DNA of 64,000 nt from an uncultured Gammaproteobacteria bacterium (GTDB lineage: Bacteria > Pseudomonadota > Gammaproteobacteria > Pseudomonadales > Pseudohongiellaceae): contig CALEJT010000084.1 in NCBI GenBank assembly GCA_937898685.1, positions 1-64,000 of the forward strand, given 5' to 3'. Positions 51,202 through 59,053 of this stretch are shown here, one piece after another. The position numbers and the translations under genes are program-made. Numbering within the stretch: the stretch's first letter is position 1; each line of letters starts with the position of its first letter. The notes under the pieces were generated by a model. That model was not told the DNA's origin. It saw only the letters and a program-made list of their open reading frames with translations, and ran no database searches.

Positions 51202-51651
51202 TCAGTGATGCAGGTGCTGCTCCACTTGCTGGCTCGAAATTTCCTTGGCCGCATAGGTGGCGATGTCTTCGCGGTTGTGGCGCAGGATGTCGCCGAGGCT
51301 GATCACGCCGCACAGACGTTTGCTGCGCGGTTCATCCAGAACCACGAGACGGTAGATGCCCTTGCTGCTCATGATGTCGGTGGCGGATTCGACGGCGTCC
51401 TTGGCGTAGCAGTAATCGACGTGCGGGCTCATCACGTCGCTTACCTTGGTCTGGGAAGGATCGAGTCCTTCGGCCACGGCGCGTATGGTGATGTCGCGGT
51501 CGGTGATCACTCCAGCGAGGCGTTCCCCCTGCTCGTTGCTGATCGGCAGAAAGCCGCAATCGAGTTCACGCATCTTCTGGGCGGCGTCTTTCAACGTGGC
51601 ATTGGGGGGAAGGTATTCGACGTTCTTGGTCATTACTTCACTGATTCTCAT
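51202..51651 (-). CDS. CBS-pair domain protein
   Basis: The 149-residue protein is two CBS motifs: MRISEVMTKNVEYLPPNATLKDAAQKM (about 1-27) with GVITDRDITIRAVAEG (about 47-62), and VSDVMSPHVDYCYAKDAVESATDIM (about 70-94) with GVISLGDILRHNR (about 113-125). Such stand-alone pairs bind adenine nucleotides and act as energy or stress sensors. GAGGAG precedes the ATG. The frame stays open far upstream, but that part shows no similarity to any family. Confidence 0.92.
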   Translation of the reverse strand: MRISEVMTKNVEYLPPNATLKDAAQKMRELDCGFLPISNEQGERLAGVITDRDITIRAVAEGLDPSQTKVSDVMSPHVDYCYAKDAVESATDIMSSKGIYRLVVLDEPRSKRLCGVISLGDILRHNREDIATYAAKEISSQQVEQHLHH

Positions 51652-52104
51652 GACAGTCTCCTCAGGTTTTTGCCTGTTCCTTCGTGTGGGAATGGTCGGT
51701 AGGTCAGGAGCTCGTGCAAACGAGACGGTTACAAGGTTCGTGCCAGCGTAGGCTGTGATCACCGCGGGAGCGGCGGTGCCGGGCAAACGCTTGTCCTGCG
51801 CAAGTTTCGCGTCGAAACGATCCATGGGGGCGGCGAAGGGCGCGCCGAAGTGGCAAAAAAGATTCCAATCTTTCTGTAATTCTTGCCTGCAGCGCTTGTA
51901 AACATTTCCCGGAAAATCAGGCGCGAAGTGTCCCTTCACGCGTGGTCGCCTCCTGGCTCTGCCGTAGAAACAAGGGCCTGCCGCGACAGAGCAAAATGCG
52001 CACTCTTTTTGCTTGTGGATATCGCTGTGGAAGGTGGGGATAAGTTTTCCTGCACATGAAGTGCATCCCCCGCTTCGTTTCGTCGTATCCGGTCGGGAGG
52101 CAGC
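51652..52104. other. Divergent intergenic region
   Basis: No gene is seen in the 453 nt between the divergent CBS and DUF6766 genes. Both promoters must lie here, but no strong -10/-35 pair stood out. A patch around 51855-51910 is relatively A/T-rich. Confidence 0.4.
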
Positions 52105-52473
52105 ATGAGCAGGTGGAAGAAATATTCGTTCGCGTGGGTGACCCTGGGGTTTCTCCTGATCAGTCTCGTCGGGCATTGGGTTTTTGGCTGGTTCGCCTAT
52201 CTCGACGAGCAGGCGGCGCTGCGTGTCGCACCGACCACGCACGGCTACCTGATGGAAATGCTGCGCGACACCTTCGAGAACTGGCAGTCCGAATTCCTGC
52301 AATTGCTGTGGCAGGTGGTCGGGCTCACCTGTCTGCTTTACGTCGGCTCGCCGCAGTCGAAGGACAGTGAGGACCGTTCCGAAGCCAAGCTCGACGCCAT
52401 ACTGCGCAGCCTCGATCCGGCTGCCGCCGAACGCATCATCGCCGACCTCGAACGTCGCTTCCCCTCGAAGTGA
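52105..52473 (+). CDS. DUF6766 family membrane protein
   Basis: The 122-residue protein has two membrane helices (FAWVTLGFLLISLVGHWVFGWFAYL, about 9-33, and LQLLWQVVGLTCLLYVGSPQS, about 65-85). Between them is the conserved GYLMEMLRDTFENWQSEFLQ, and it ends in a charged helix SEAKLDAILRSLDPAAAERI. This matches DUF6766 as I know it; the function is unknown. GGGAGG precedes the ATG. It opens a plus-strand run of amylase, flavin enzyme and kinase genes. Confidence 0.82.
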   Translation: MSRWKKYSFAWVTLGFLLISLVGHWVFGWFAYLDEQAALRVAPTTHGYLMEMLRDTFENWQSEFLQLLWQVVGLTCLLYVGSPQSKDSEDRSEAKLDAILRSLDPAAAERIIADLERRFPSK

Positions 52474-52516
52474 GCGCGCTTTGTAACACCCAGGCCTCGG
52501 CCAAGGAACGCGGTGC

Positions 52517-53992
52517 ATGAACAAGACCTTGTTGCAGTCCTTTCACTGGTATTTCCCGGCATCGGGCAATCTATGGAACCATCTGCGTGACGAAGCGCCC
52601 TACCTCGCGGAGCTGGGCATCACGCACGTGTGGCTGCCGCCGGCATACAAGTCGGCCAAGGGTGTGGACGATCCCGGCTATGGCGTTTACGACCTCTACG
52701 ATCTCGGGGAATTCGATCAGAAGGGCAGCGTGCGCACGAAGTTCGGCACCCGGGACGAATATCTCGCCTGTATCGCGCGTCTGCACGAGCACGGCATCGC
52801 CGTATTGGCCGACATCATCCTCAACCATCGTTTCGGTGCCGACGAAAACGAAACGGTCTCGCTCATCAAGGTGCAGCGCGAGGATCGCCGTCAGAAGACG
52901 TCGGAGAAATTCCAACGCGAAGTGCCGCTGCGTTTCACCTTTGCGGGACGTCAGGGCAAGTACTCCGCGTTTGTCTGGGATCACCAATGTTTCAGCGGGC
53001 TTTGCCTCGACGACGAGATCCATCTCATCGTCAACGACTACAACTGCGGCGATTGGCAAGAAACTCTCAGCAAGTCCAAGGGCAATTTCGACTACCTGGT
53101 CGGCATCGACGTCGACTTCCGCAATCCGGCGGTCCGTGAAGAACTGAAACGCTGGGGCGAGTGGTATGTGACCACGGCCGAGCTGGACGGCTTCCGCTTC
53201 GATGCGCTCAAGCACATGAGTTGCGATTTTCCGGTGGAGTGGATCCAGCATCTCGACAGTCGCTTCGGGCACGAGTTTCTCGTGGTCGGCGAATACTGGC
53301 AGGACGACGTCGATGAGCTGCTCGACTACCTGCACAGCTGTTCCTTCCGCATGGCGCTCTTCGACGTGCCGCTGCATTTCAATCTCTATCGCGCCTCGCG
53401 CAGCATGGGCTACGACATGCGCGAGATCTTCGATCGCACCTTGGTGCAGGAACAGCCGGAGCTCGCAGTCACCTTCGTCGACAACCACGACACACAACCG
53501 TTGCAGGATCTCGAATCGCACGTGGAGGACTGGTTCAAGCCCCTCGCCTACGCGCTGATCCTGCTGCGTGAGCAGGGATTGCCCTGCGTTTTTCGTCCGG
53601 TGCTCTACGGCGCGAAGTATCGGGAGAAGGATCAGGACGGTTACGAGGTCACCGTAAAGCTGCCGCGCATGGAAATCGTGGAAAGGATGATCCGCGTGCG
53701 CAAGCGGCATGCCTACGGCTATCAACAGGATTATTTCGACGATCCGCATGTGGTCGGTTGGACGCGGCATGGTGATCTTTCCAAGCAGACGATGGGCTGT
53801 GCCGTACTGATGAGCAATCGCGACGCGGGCAAGAAGCGCATGAACATGGGCGTGCACAACCAGCGCAAGCTCATGGTGGACATCACCGGCAACGTGCCGG
53901 AACCGGTACGTCTCGACGAACGTGGTGAAGGCTGGTTCCACGTGCGTGGCAGTTCGGTTTCGGTGTGGATCGAACAGGGAGCGACGCTTTAG
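52517..53992 (+). CDS. Cytoplasmic alpha-amylase, GH13
   Basis: The 491-residue enzyme hydrolyses internal alpha-1,4-glucosidic bonds. It resembles the AmyA/B. licheniformis class: MNKTLLQSFHWYFPASGNLW, VLADIILNHRFGADE, DGFRFDALKHM with the nucleophile Asp (about 231), VVGEYWQ with the acid Glu (about 258) and TFVDNHDTQP with the third Asp (about 325). There is no signal peptide, so it acts inside the cell, probably on glycogen or maltodextrin. It begins 43 nt after the DUF6766 gene and ends 16 nt before the flavin-dependent gene. Confidence 0.95.
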   Translation: MNKTLLQSFHWYFPASGNLWNHLRDEAPYLAELGITHVWLPPAYKSAKGVDDPGYGVYDLYDLGEFDQKGSVRTKFGTRDEYLACIARLHEHGIAVLADIILNHRFGADENETVSLIKVQREDRRQKTSEKFQREVPLRFTFAGRQGKYSAFVWDHQCFSGLCLDDEIHLIVNDYNCGDWQETLSKSKGNFDYLVGIDVDFRNPAVREELKRWGEWYVTTAELDGFRFDALKHMSCDFPVEWIQHLDSRFGHEFLVVGEYWQDDVDELLDYLHSCSFRMALFDVPLHFNLYRASRSMGYDMREIFDRTLVQEQPELAVTFVDNHDTQPLQDLESHVEDWFKPLAYALILLREQGLPCVFRPVLYGAKYREKDQDGYEVTVKLPRMEIVERMIRVRKRHAYGYQQDYFDDPHVVGWTRHGDLSKQTMGCAVLMSNRDAGKKRMNMGVHNQRKLMVDITGNVPEPVRLDERGEGWFHVRGSSVSVWIEQGATL

Positions 53993-54008
53993 TCGCCGAG
54001 GAACGACC

Positions 54009-54971
54009 GTGGCACTCATCTGCTATCACGCTTCACACGAACAGTTCACGCCGTCGCGGCTGTTGGCCCTGGCCGGCGCCGCGGAACGCGCGGGCTTCAA
54101 GGGCCTGCACTCGTCCGATCACTTTCATCCGTGGAGCGCGCGGCAGGGGCAAAGCGGCTTCGCCTTCGCGTGGGTCGGTGCCGCGATGCAGAGCACCTCG
54201 TTGCCCATGAGCCTCGTGTGCGCGCCGGGGCAACGTTATCACCCTGCCATCATCGCGCAGGCGGTGGCGACACTCGCCGAGATGTTTCCCGGCCGCTTCA
54301 GCATAGAGGTCGGCAGTGGTGAAGCGCTCAACGAATGCATCACCGGCGAAGGCTGGCCACAGAAAACGGTGCGCGAAGAACGTCTGCTCGAATGTGTCGA
54401 CGTCATGCGCCGCTTGCTCCGCGGCGAGCTCGTCAACTTCGACGGCCACATCAAGGTGGAGAACGCGCGCCTTTGGACCTTGCCGGAAGTGATGCCGCCG
54501 ATCCTCGGCGCTGCGGTCACCGCCAGGACCGCGGCGTGGGTGGCCGAATGGGCCGATGGTCTACTGACCACGGCCGACAAGGATCTGGAGGAAGTGCGTG
54601 AGAAGGTGGACGCGTACCGCCGGGCCGGCGGCGACATGACCCACGTGCATCTGCAGTATTCCTTTTCCTATGCGCGCAAACGGCAGGATGCCATCGATGG
54701 GGCCTGGCGCCAGTGGCGTGGTCACATCGCTGCGCAGAACTGGGAAGACCTGCGCACGCCCGAGGACTTCGATCGTCTGGCCAAGCAGGCTTCGAAGGAA
54801 GAACTTCTGGAAGAGACCGCGATGTTCACGCGCATCGAAGACCTGCTCGAACAGGTACGCGCGATGGAAGCCTTCGGCGCCACGCGTCTCATCCTGCACA
54901 ACATGAATACGTGTCACGAAGATTTCATCGAAGATTTCGGCAAGGCACGCGCCGCACGCCGTCAGGTGTAG
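54009..54971 (+). CDS. LLM-class flavin oxidoreductase, TIGR03885-like
   Basis: The 320-residue TIM-barrel protein of the luciferase-like family contains YHASHEQFTPSRLLALAGAAERAGF, SSDHFHPWSARQGQSGFAFAWVGAA (about 35-59) and FPGRFSIEVGSGEALNEC (about 95-112). It fits the group of probable non-F420 flavin oxidoreductases (TIGR03885), with unknown substrate. GTG at 54009 is chosen, with GAGGA at six bases; the upstream frame is amylase shadow. It lies between the amylase and the hybrid kinase. Confidence 0.85.
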   Translation: MALICYHASHEQFTPSRLLALAGAAERAGFKGLHSSDHFHPWSARQGQSGFAFAWVGAAMQSTSLPMSLVCAPGQRYHPAIIAQAVATLAEMFPGRFSIEVGSGEALNECITGEGWPQKTVREERLLECVDVMRRLLRGELVNFDGHIKVENARLWTLPEVMPPILGAAVTARTAAWVAEWADGLLTTADKDLEEVREKVDAYRRAGGDMTHVHLQYSFSYARKRQDAIDGAWRQWRGHIAAQNWEDLRTPEDFDRLAKQASKEELLEETAMFTRIEDLLEQVRAMEAFGATRLILHNMNTCHEDFIEDFGKARAARRQV

Positions 54972-55032
54972 GAGGCCTTTTTGCATAACGCCCAGCCCGT
55001 TTCGCACCCGACCCACAACAATAGGTAAAACG

Positions 55033-58000
55033 ATGTCGGACCCCTTCAGCTTCCTGCCCCCCGACTGTGAACTCGCGGATCTCGTGCGCCACTACGATTG
55101 GGCTGCCACGCCCTTGGGCGCTTCCGAGCAATGGTCTTCTGCGCTGCGCATGATCGTGCGCTTCATGCTCGCCAATCGTTTCCCGCAACTATTGTGGTGG
55201 GGGCCCGACTACGTGCAGATCTACAACGACGCCTACGCGCCCATCCTCGGCGCCAAGCATCCGGAGCAGGCCCTGGGCAAACCCTTCCGCGACTGCTGGC
55301 ACGAGGTCTATCACATCCTCGCCCCGCTCGTGGACACGCCCTACAACGGCGGGCCTGCCTCGTGGTCGGAAGACATCGAACTGATCCTGCAGCGCAGCGG
55401 CTTTCCCGAAGAATGTCACTTCATGTTCGCCTACAGTCCGGTGCCCGACGAAAGCGCGCCGAGCGGCATGGGCGGTGTGCTGTGCACGGTGTACGAAACC
55501 ACGGAAAAGGTCATCACCGAACGTCGCGTGAAGATCCTGAGCGAGCTCGGCGCGCGTGTGGCAGCGGCGAAGACGGATGAGGAAGCCTGCCTGCAAACGC
55601 TCGACGTATTGGCACAGTATCCAAAGGATGTACCCTTCGCGCTCTTCTATCTGCTCGAGGAAGGCAAGCAGGAACTGCGTCTGATCGGCACCACCGGTGT
55701 GCCCGTGGCGAGCATGGGACACGCCTGTGTGAAACTCGATGAGGAGTACTCCGACCTGCCCTGGCACTTGCGCGAAGCACTGCAGAGCGAAACGAAACAG
55801 CTCTGCACCGACCTCGCCCAATGTCTGCCCGCAGTGCCGCTGGGGCCGTGGCCGGACCCGCCCCATTCGGCAGTGGCGGTGCCGATCAAATCGAACATCG
55901 CCGGTAAGCCGACCGGCGTGCTCGTGATCGGTCTGAGCGCCTACCTGTCCTATGACGAGCGCTACCGCGAATTTCTCGATCTGTTGAGCGCACCAGTGGC
56001 CACTGCGGTCGCCAATGCGCGCGCCTATGAATTCGAACGCCGTCGTGCCGAAGCTCTGGCCGAGATCGATCGCGCCAAGACCTTGTTCTTCTCCAACGTC
56101 AGTCACGAGTTCAGAACACCACTGAGTTTGATGCTGGGCCCCCTCGAAGAAGTGCTGACGAGCACCGAGCTGCCACTGGCAACGCACAAGAATCTCGAGA
56201 TCGCACACCGCAATGCGCAGCGCCTGTTGAAGCTGGTGAATTCGCTGCTCGACTTCGCACGCGTGGAAGCCGGGCGCATGGAAGCTTCGTTCGCGCCCGT
56301 CGATCTCTGCGCGCTCACCGCCGAGATCGCCAGCAACTTCCGTTCGGCGATGGAGCGTGCCGGCTTGGTTTTCGAAGTGCATTGCGAAGACGTGGGCGAA
56401 CTCGTCCACGTCGATCGGGATCTGTGGGAAAAGATCGTGCTCAACCTGCTGTCGAACGCGTTCAAGTTCACGCTCGAGGGCAGTGTCATTGTGCGCATGT
56501 ATCGCGCAGGTGATGAGGCCGTGCTCGAAGTGGCCGACACCGGCGTCGGTGTGCCCGAAGCGGAAGTGCCGCGTCTCTTCGAACGCTTCCATCGCGTCGA
56601 AGGCGTCAAAGGTCGCACGCATGAAGGCTCGGGCATCGGACTCGCACTCGTGCAGGAACTGGTGCGCATGCATGGCGGTACCGTCAAAGCAAGGAGTCGA
56701 CTCGGTGAAGGCACCTGCATGCGCGTGACCTTGCCCTTCGGCACCGCGCATCTTCCCGCCGACCGCATCCTGGCGCCGACCACGCTCGCACCGACCGTGA
56801 GCGGCGCGCAGATCTACGTGCAGGAAGCATTGCGCTGGTTGCCGCCGGAACAGGACGTACTGGCCGTGATTCCACCGATCGAAACACATGGCCTGAAAGG
56901 CGATCGTCGTTTCGCCGCCACCTTTGGTTCGCGTGTGCTGCTCGCCGACGACAACGCCGACATGCGCAACTACGTGCGCGCACTATTGAGCGCTTCCTAC
57001 AAGGTGGAGGCGGTCGCCGATGGCGCGCAGGCACTGGAAGCGGCGCGGCGGCACCGCCCCGACCTCGTGCTGTGCGACGTGATGATGCCCAACCTCAATG
57101 GCTTCGAACTGCTGCAGGCGTTACGCGCCGATCCGCAGTTGAGCGAGGTGCCGGTGGTCATGCTCTCCGCGCGTGCCGGCGAAGAAGCCCGCATTGAAGG
57201 TTTGGAAGCAGGTGCCGATGACTATGTCGTCAAACCCTTTCATGCCCGGGAACTGCTCGCGCGTGTCGGCGCCACTTTGGAGTTGGCGGCATTGCGACGT
57301 GAAAGCATGCAGCGTTTCCGCGCCTACGTGCAGGCGAGTTCCGACATCGTCTTTCGTATGAATGCTGATTGGTCCGAAGTGACACGACTCAAGGAAAGCG
57401 AACTTGGTCCGCCTGGTCATACCGGGCATTCGTGGATCGAGCGCTATGTGCTGGAAGAAGACCGACCGCGCGTGTTGGCCGCAGTGCAGGAGGCGATTCG
57501 CAACTGCAGCGTGTTCGAGTTGGAACATCGCATCGTGCGCAGCGATGGCAGTGTGGGTTGGGTTGCCTCTCGCGCGATTCCACTATGCGACGACGATGGT
57601 CGCATCACCGAATGGTTCGGCACCGCCACCGACGTGACCGGTCGTTACACCACTCACGAGGAACTGGCGCGGCAACGGGTGCAGTTGGAAGAAGCCGATC
57701 GCCAGAAGAACGAATTTCTCGCCATGCTCGCACACGAACTGCGCAATCCCCTCGCGCCGATCCGCACCGCGAGTGAACTGCTTGGCCGCATCGTCGAAAG
57801 CGACGCCTCGGCGCAGGCGATCGTCGATGTGGTGCAACGGCAGGTCACACACCTCACACATCTCGTCGACGATTTGCTCGATATTTCCCGCATCACGCAG
57901 GGGCGCATCGAACTGCGCAACGAAACGGTGGAAGTGGCGGAGATCATTCGCCAGGCCGTCGAAACGGTGGAAGCCACCATCGCGCAGCGGCAGCTGGATC

Positions 58001-58797
58001 TGCAGATCCAATCCAGCTATCGCCAACTCCACGTGCGTGGCGACGTGTCGCGATTGGTACAGATCATGGTGAATCTCTTGACCAATGCGGCGAAGTACAC
58101 CGAGCCGGGAGGCCGTGTATACATCCGAGTGGGCGAAGCCAATGGAGATTGCGTCATCGAGGTCGAGGACAACGGCATGGGCATTGCGCCCGAACTCCTG
58201 CCGCGGCTCTTCGATCTCTTCGTGCAGTCGGAACGAACGTTGGCGAGATCGCAGGGCGGTCTCGGCATCGGTCTTTCCGTGGTGAAACGTCTGGTCGAAA
58301 TGCACGGTGGTGAGGTTGCTGCGCAAAGCGCTGGGCCTGGGCTGGGCTCCACTTTCACCGTGCGCTTGCCGCTGGTGCCGGCGCCGCCGCAGCCGGCCGC
58401 GCATTCGCGGCATGGCGAGTCGCGTACGCGTCGCATCCTGGTGGTCGACGACAACGTCGACGCCGCCAATACCTTGAGCATGCTGCTCGATCTCGAGGGA
58501 CATCACACCGCCACCGTGCACACGGCCACCGATGCCTTGGCGCGGCTGGACTCGTTTCAGCCAGACGTGGTTTTGCTCGACATCGGCTTGCCCGACATGG
58601 ATGGCTATGAAGTCGCGCGTTCCATCGTGGCCAAGCCCGAAGCTTCTGCCATCAAACTCGTTGCGCTCACGGGCTATGGTCAGCCCGAGGACAGAGCGCG
58701 CGCCTTCCGCGAGGGCTTCCATGCCCATCTCGTCAAACCGATCGATCCCAATGAATTGCGACGTGTGCTAGAGGCCGAGGTACAGGAAAAGCCCTAG
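55033..58797 (+). CDS. Hybrid histidine kinase with two kinase cores and two receivers
   Basis: The 1254-residue soluble protein has an N-terminal PAS-like region (about 20-165) and a GAF domain (about 170-345). The first HisKA (SNVSHEFRTPLSLMLGP, His about 360) and HATPase (to about 580) follow. Receiver 1 (LLADDNADMRN, LVLCDVMMPNLNGF, YVVKPF) spans about 635-750 and a PAS about 755-870. The second HisKA (LAMLAHELRNPLAPI, His about 900) and HATPase come next. Receiver 2 (ILVVDDNVDAAN, VVLLDIGLPDMDGY, HLVKP) spans about 1133-1250. There are no membrane helices, so it senses something in the cytoplasm. Both cores keep the catalytic residues I can check. It lies 61 nt past the flavin enzyme. 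Confidence 0.93.
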   Translation: MSDPFSFLPPDCELADLVRHYDWAATPLGASEQWSSALRMIVRFMLANRFPQLLWWGPDYVQIYNDAYAPILGAKHPEQALGKPFRDCWHEVYHILAPLVDTPYNGGPASWSEDIELILQRSGFPEECHFMFAYSPVPDESAPSGMGGVLCTVYETTEKVITERRVKILSELGARVAAAKTDEEACLQTLDVLAQYPKDVPFALFYLLEEGKQELRLIGTTGVPVASMGHACVKLDEEYSDLPWHLREALQSETKQLCTDLAQCLPAVPLGPWPDPPHSAVAVPIKSNIAGKPTGVLVIGLSAYLSYDERYREFLDLLSAPVATAVANARAYEFERRRAEALAEIDRAKTLFFSNVSHEFRTPLSLMLGPLEEVLTSTELPLATHKNLEIAHRNAQRLLKLVNSLLDFARVEAGRMEASFAPVDLCALTAEIASNFRSAMERAGLVFEVHCEDVGELVHVDRDLWEKIVLNLLSNAFKFTLEGSVIVRMYRAGDEAVLEVADTGVGVPEAEVPRLFERFHRVEGVKGRTHEGSGIGLALVQELVRMHGGTVKARSRLGEGTCMRVTLPFGTAHLPADRILAPTTLAPTVSGAQIYVQEALRWLPPEQDVLAVIPPIETHGLKGDRRFAATFGSRVLLADDNADMRNYVRALLSASYKVEAVADGAQALEAARRHRPDLVLCDVMMPNLNGFELLQALRADPQLSEVPVVMLSARAGEEARIEGLEAGADDYVVKPFHARELLARVGATLELAALRRESMQRFRAYVQASSDIVFRMNADWSEVTRLKESELGPPGHTGHSWIERYVLEEDRPRVLAAVQEAIRNCSVFELEHRIVRSDGSVGWVASRAIPLCDDDGRITEWFGTATDVTGRYTTHEELARQRVQLEEADRQKNEFLAMLAHELRNPLAPIRTASELLGRIVESDASAQAIVDVVQRQVTHLTHLVDDLLDISRITQGRIELRNETVEVAEIIRQAVETVEATIAQRQLDLQIQSSYRQLHVRGDVSRLVQIMVNLLTNAAKYTEPGGRVYIRVGEANGDCVIEVEDNGMGIAPELLPRLFDLFVQSERTLARSQGGLGIGLSVVKRLVEMHGGEVAAQSAGPGLGSTFTVRLPLVPAPPQPAAHSRHGESRTRRILVVDDNVDAANTLSMLLDLEGHHTATVHTATDALARLDSFQPDVVLLDIGLPDMDGYEVARSIVAKPEASAIKLVALTGYGQPEDRARAFREGFHAHLVKPIDPNELRRVLEAEVQEKP

Positions 58798-58953
58798 CTC
58801 TACTCTCTACTGTCGTCGCGCTGCGTCGCACGCCTCAAAAACCAGCAAACGTGTAAAGACTTAGATTTTTGAGAAGAAAGATACGCTTATGCTTCCCTGC
58901 ACTAGCTCTGCTGTAGTATCTGTGACGGATTGCACATTTCTGGTGCTTTCATT

Positions 58954-58976
58954 GTGCTTTCCTTTAGCACTTTTTT
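58954..58976 (+). terminator. Candidate intrinsic terminator
   Basis: GTGCT (58954-58958) pairs with AGCAC (58966-58970) across a 7-nt loop, followed by six T residues (58971-58976). The stem is short. It lies about 155 nt past the hybrid kinase and 80 nt before the next kinase, in an unusually A/T-rich gap, so it could end the first transcript or attenuate the second. Confidence 0.45.
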
Positions 58977-59053
58977 CGGAGCTCGACCTTAGGGTGTTCT
59001 CCGAAGTGAAGTCCGGCAGTACGACGGAATGCTGAATGGCACTGGGAGGAAGG

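Noticed and set aside
51652..52524. N-terminal extension of the CBS gene to 440 residues
   Set aside because: The added part runs across the divergent promoter region and DUF6766 gene, and GAGGAG marks the start at 51649-51651.
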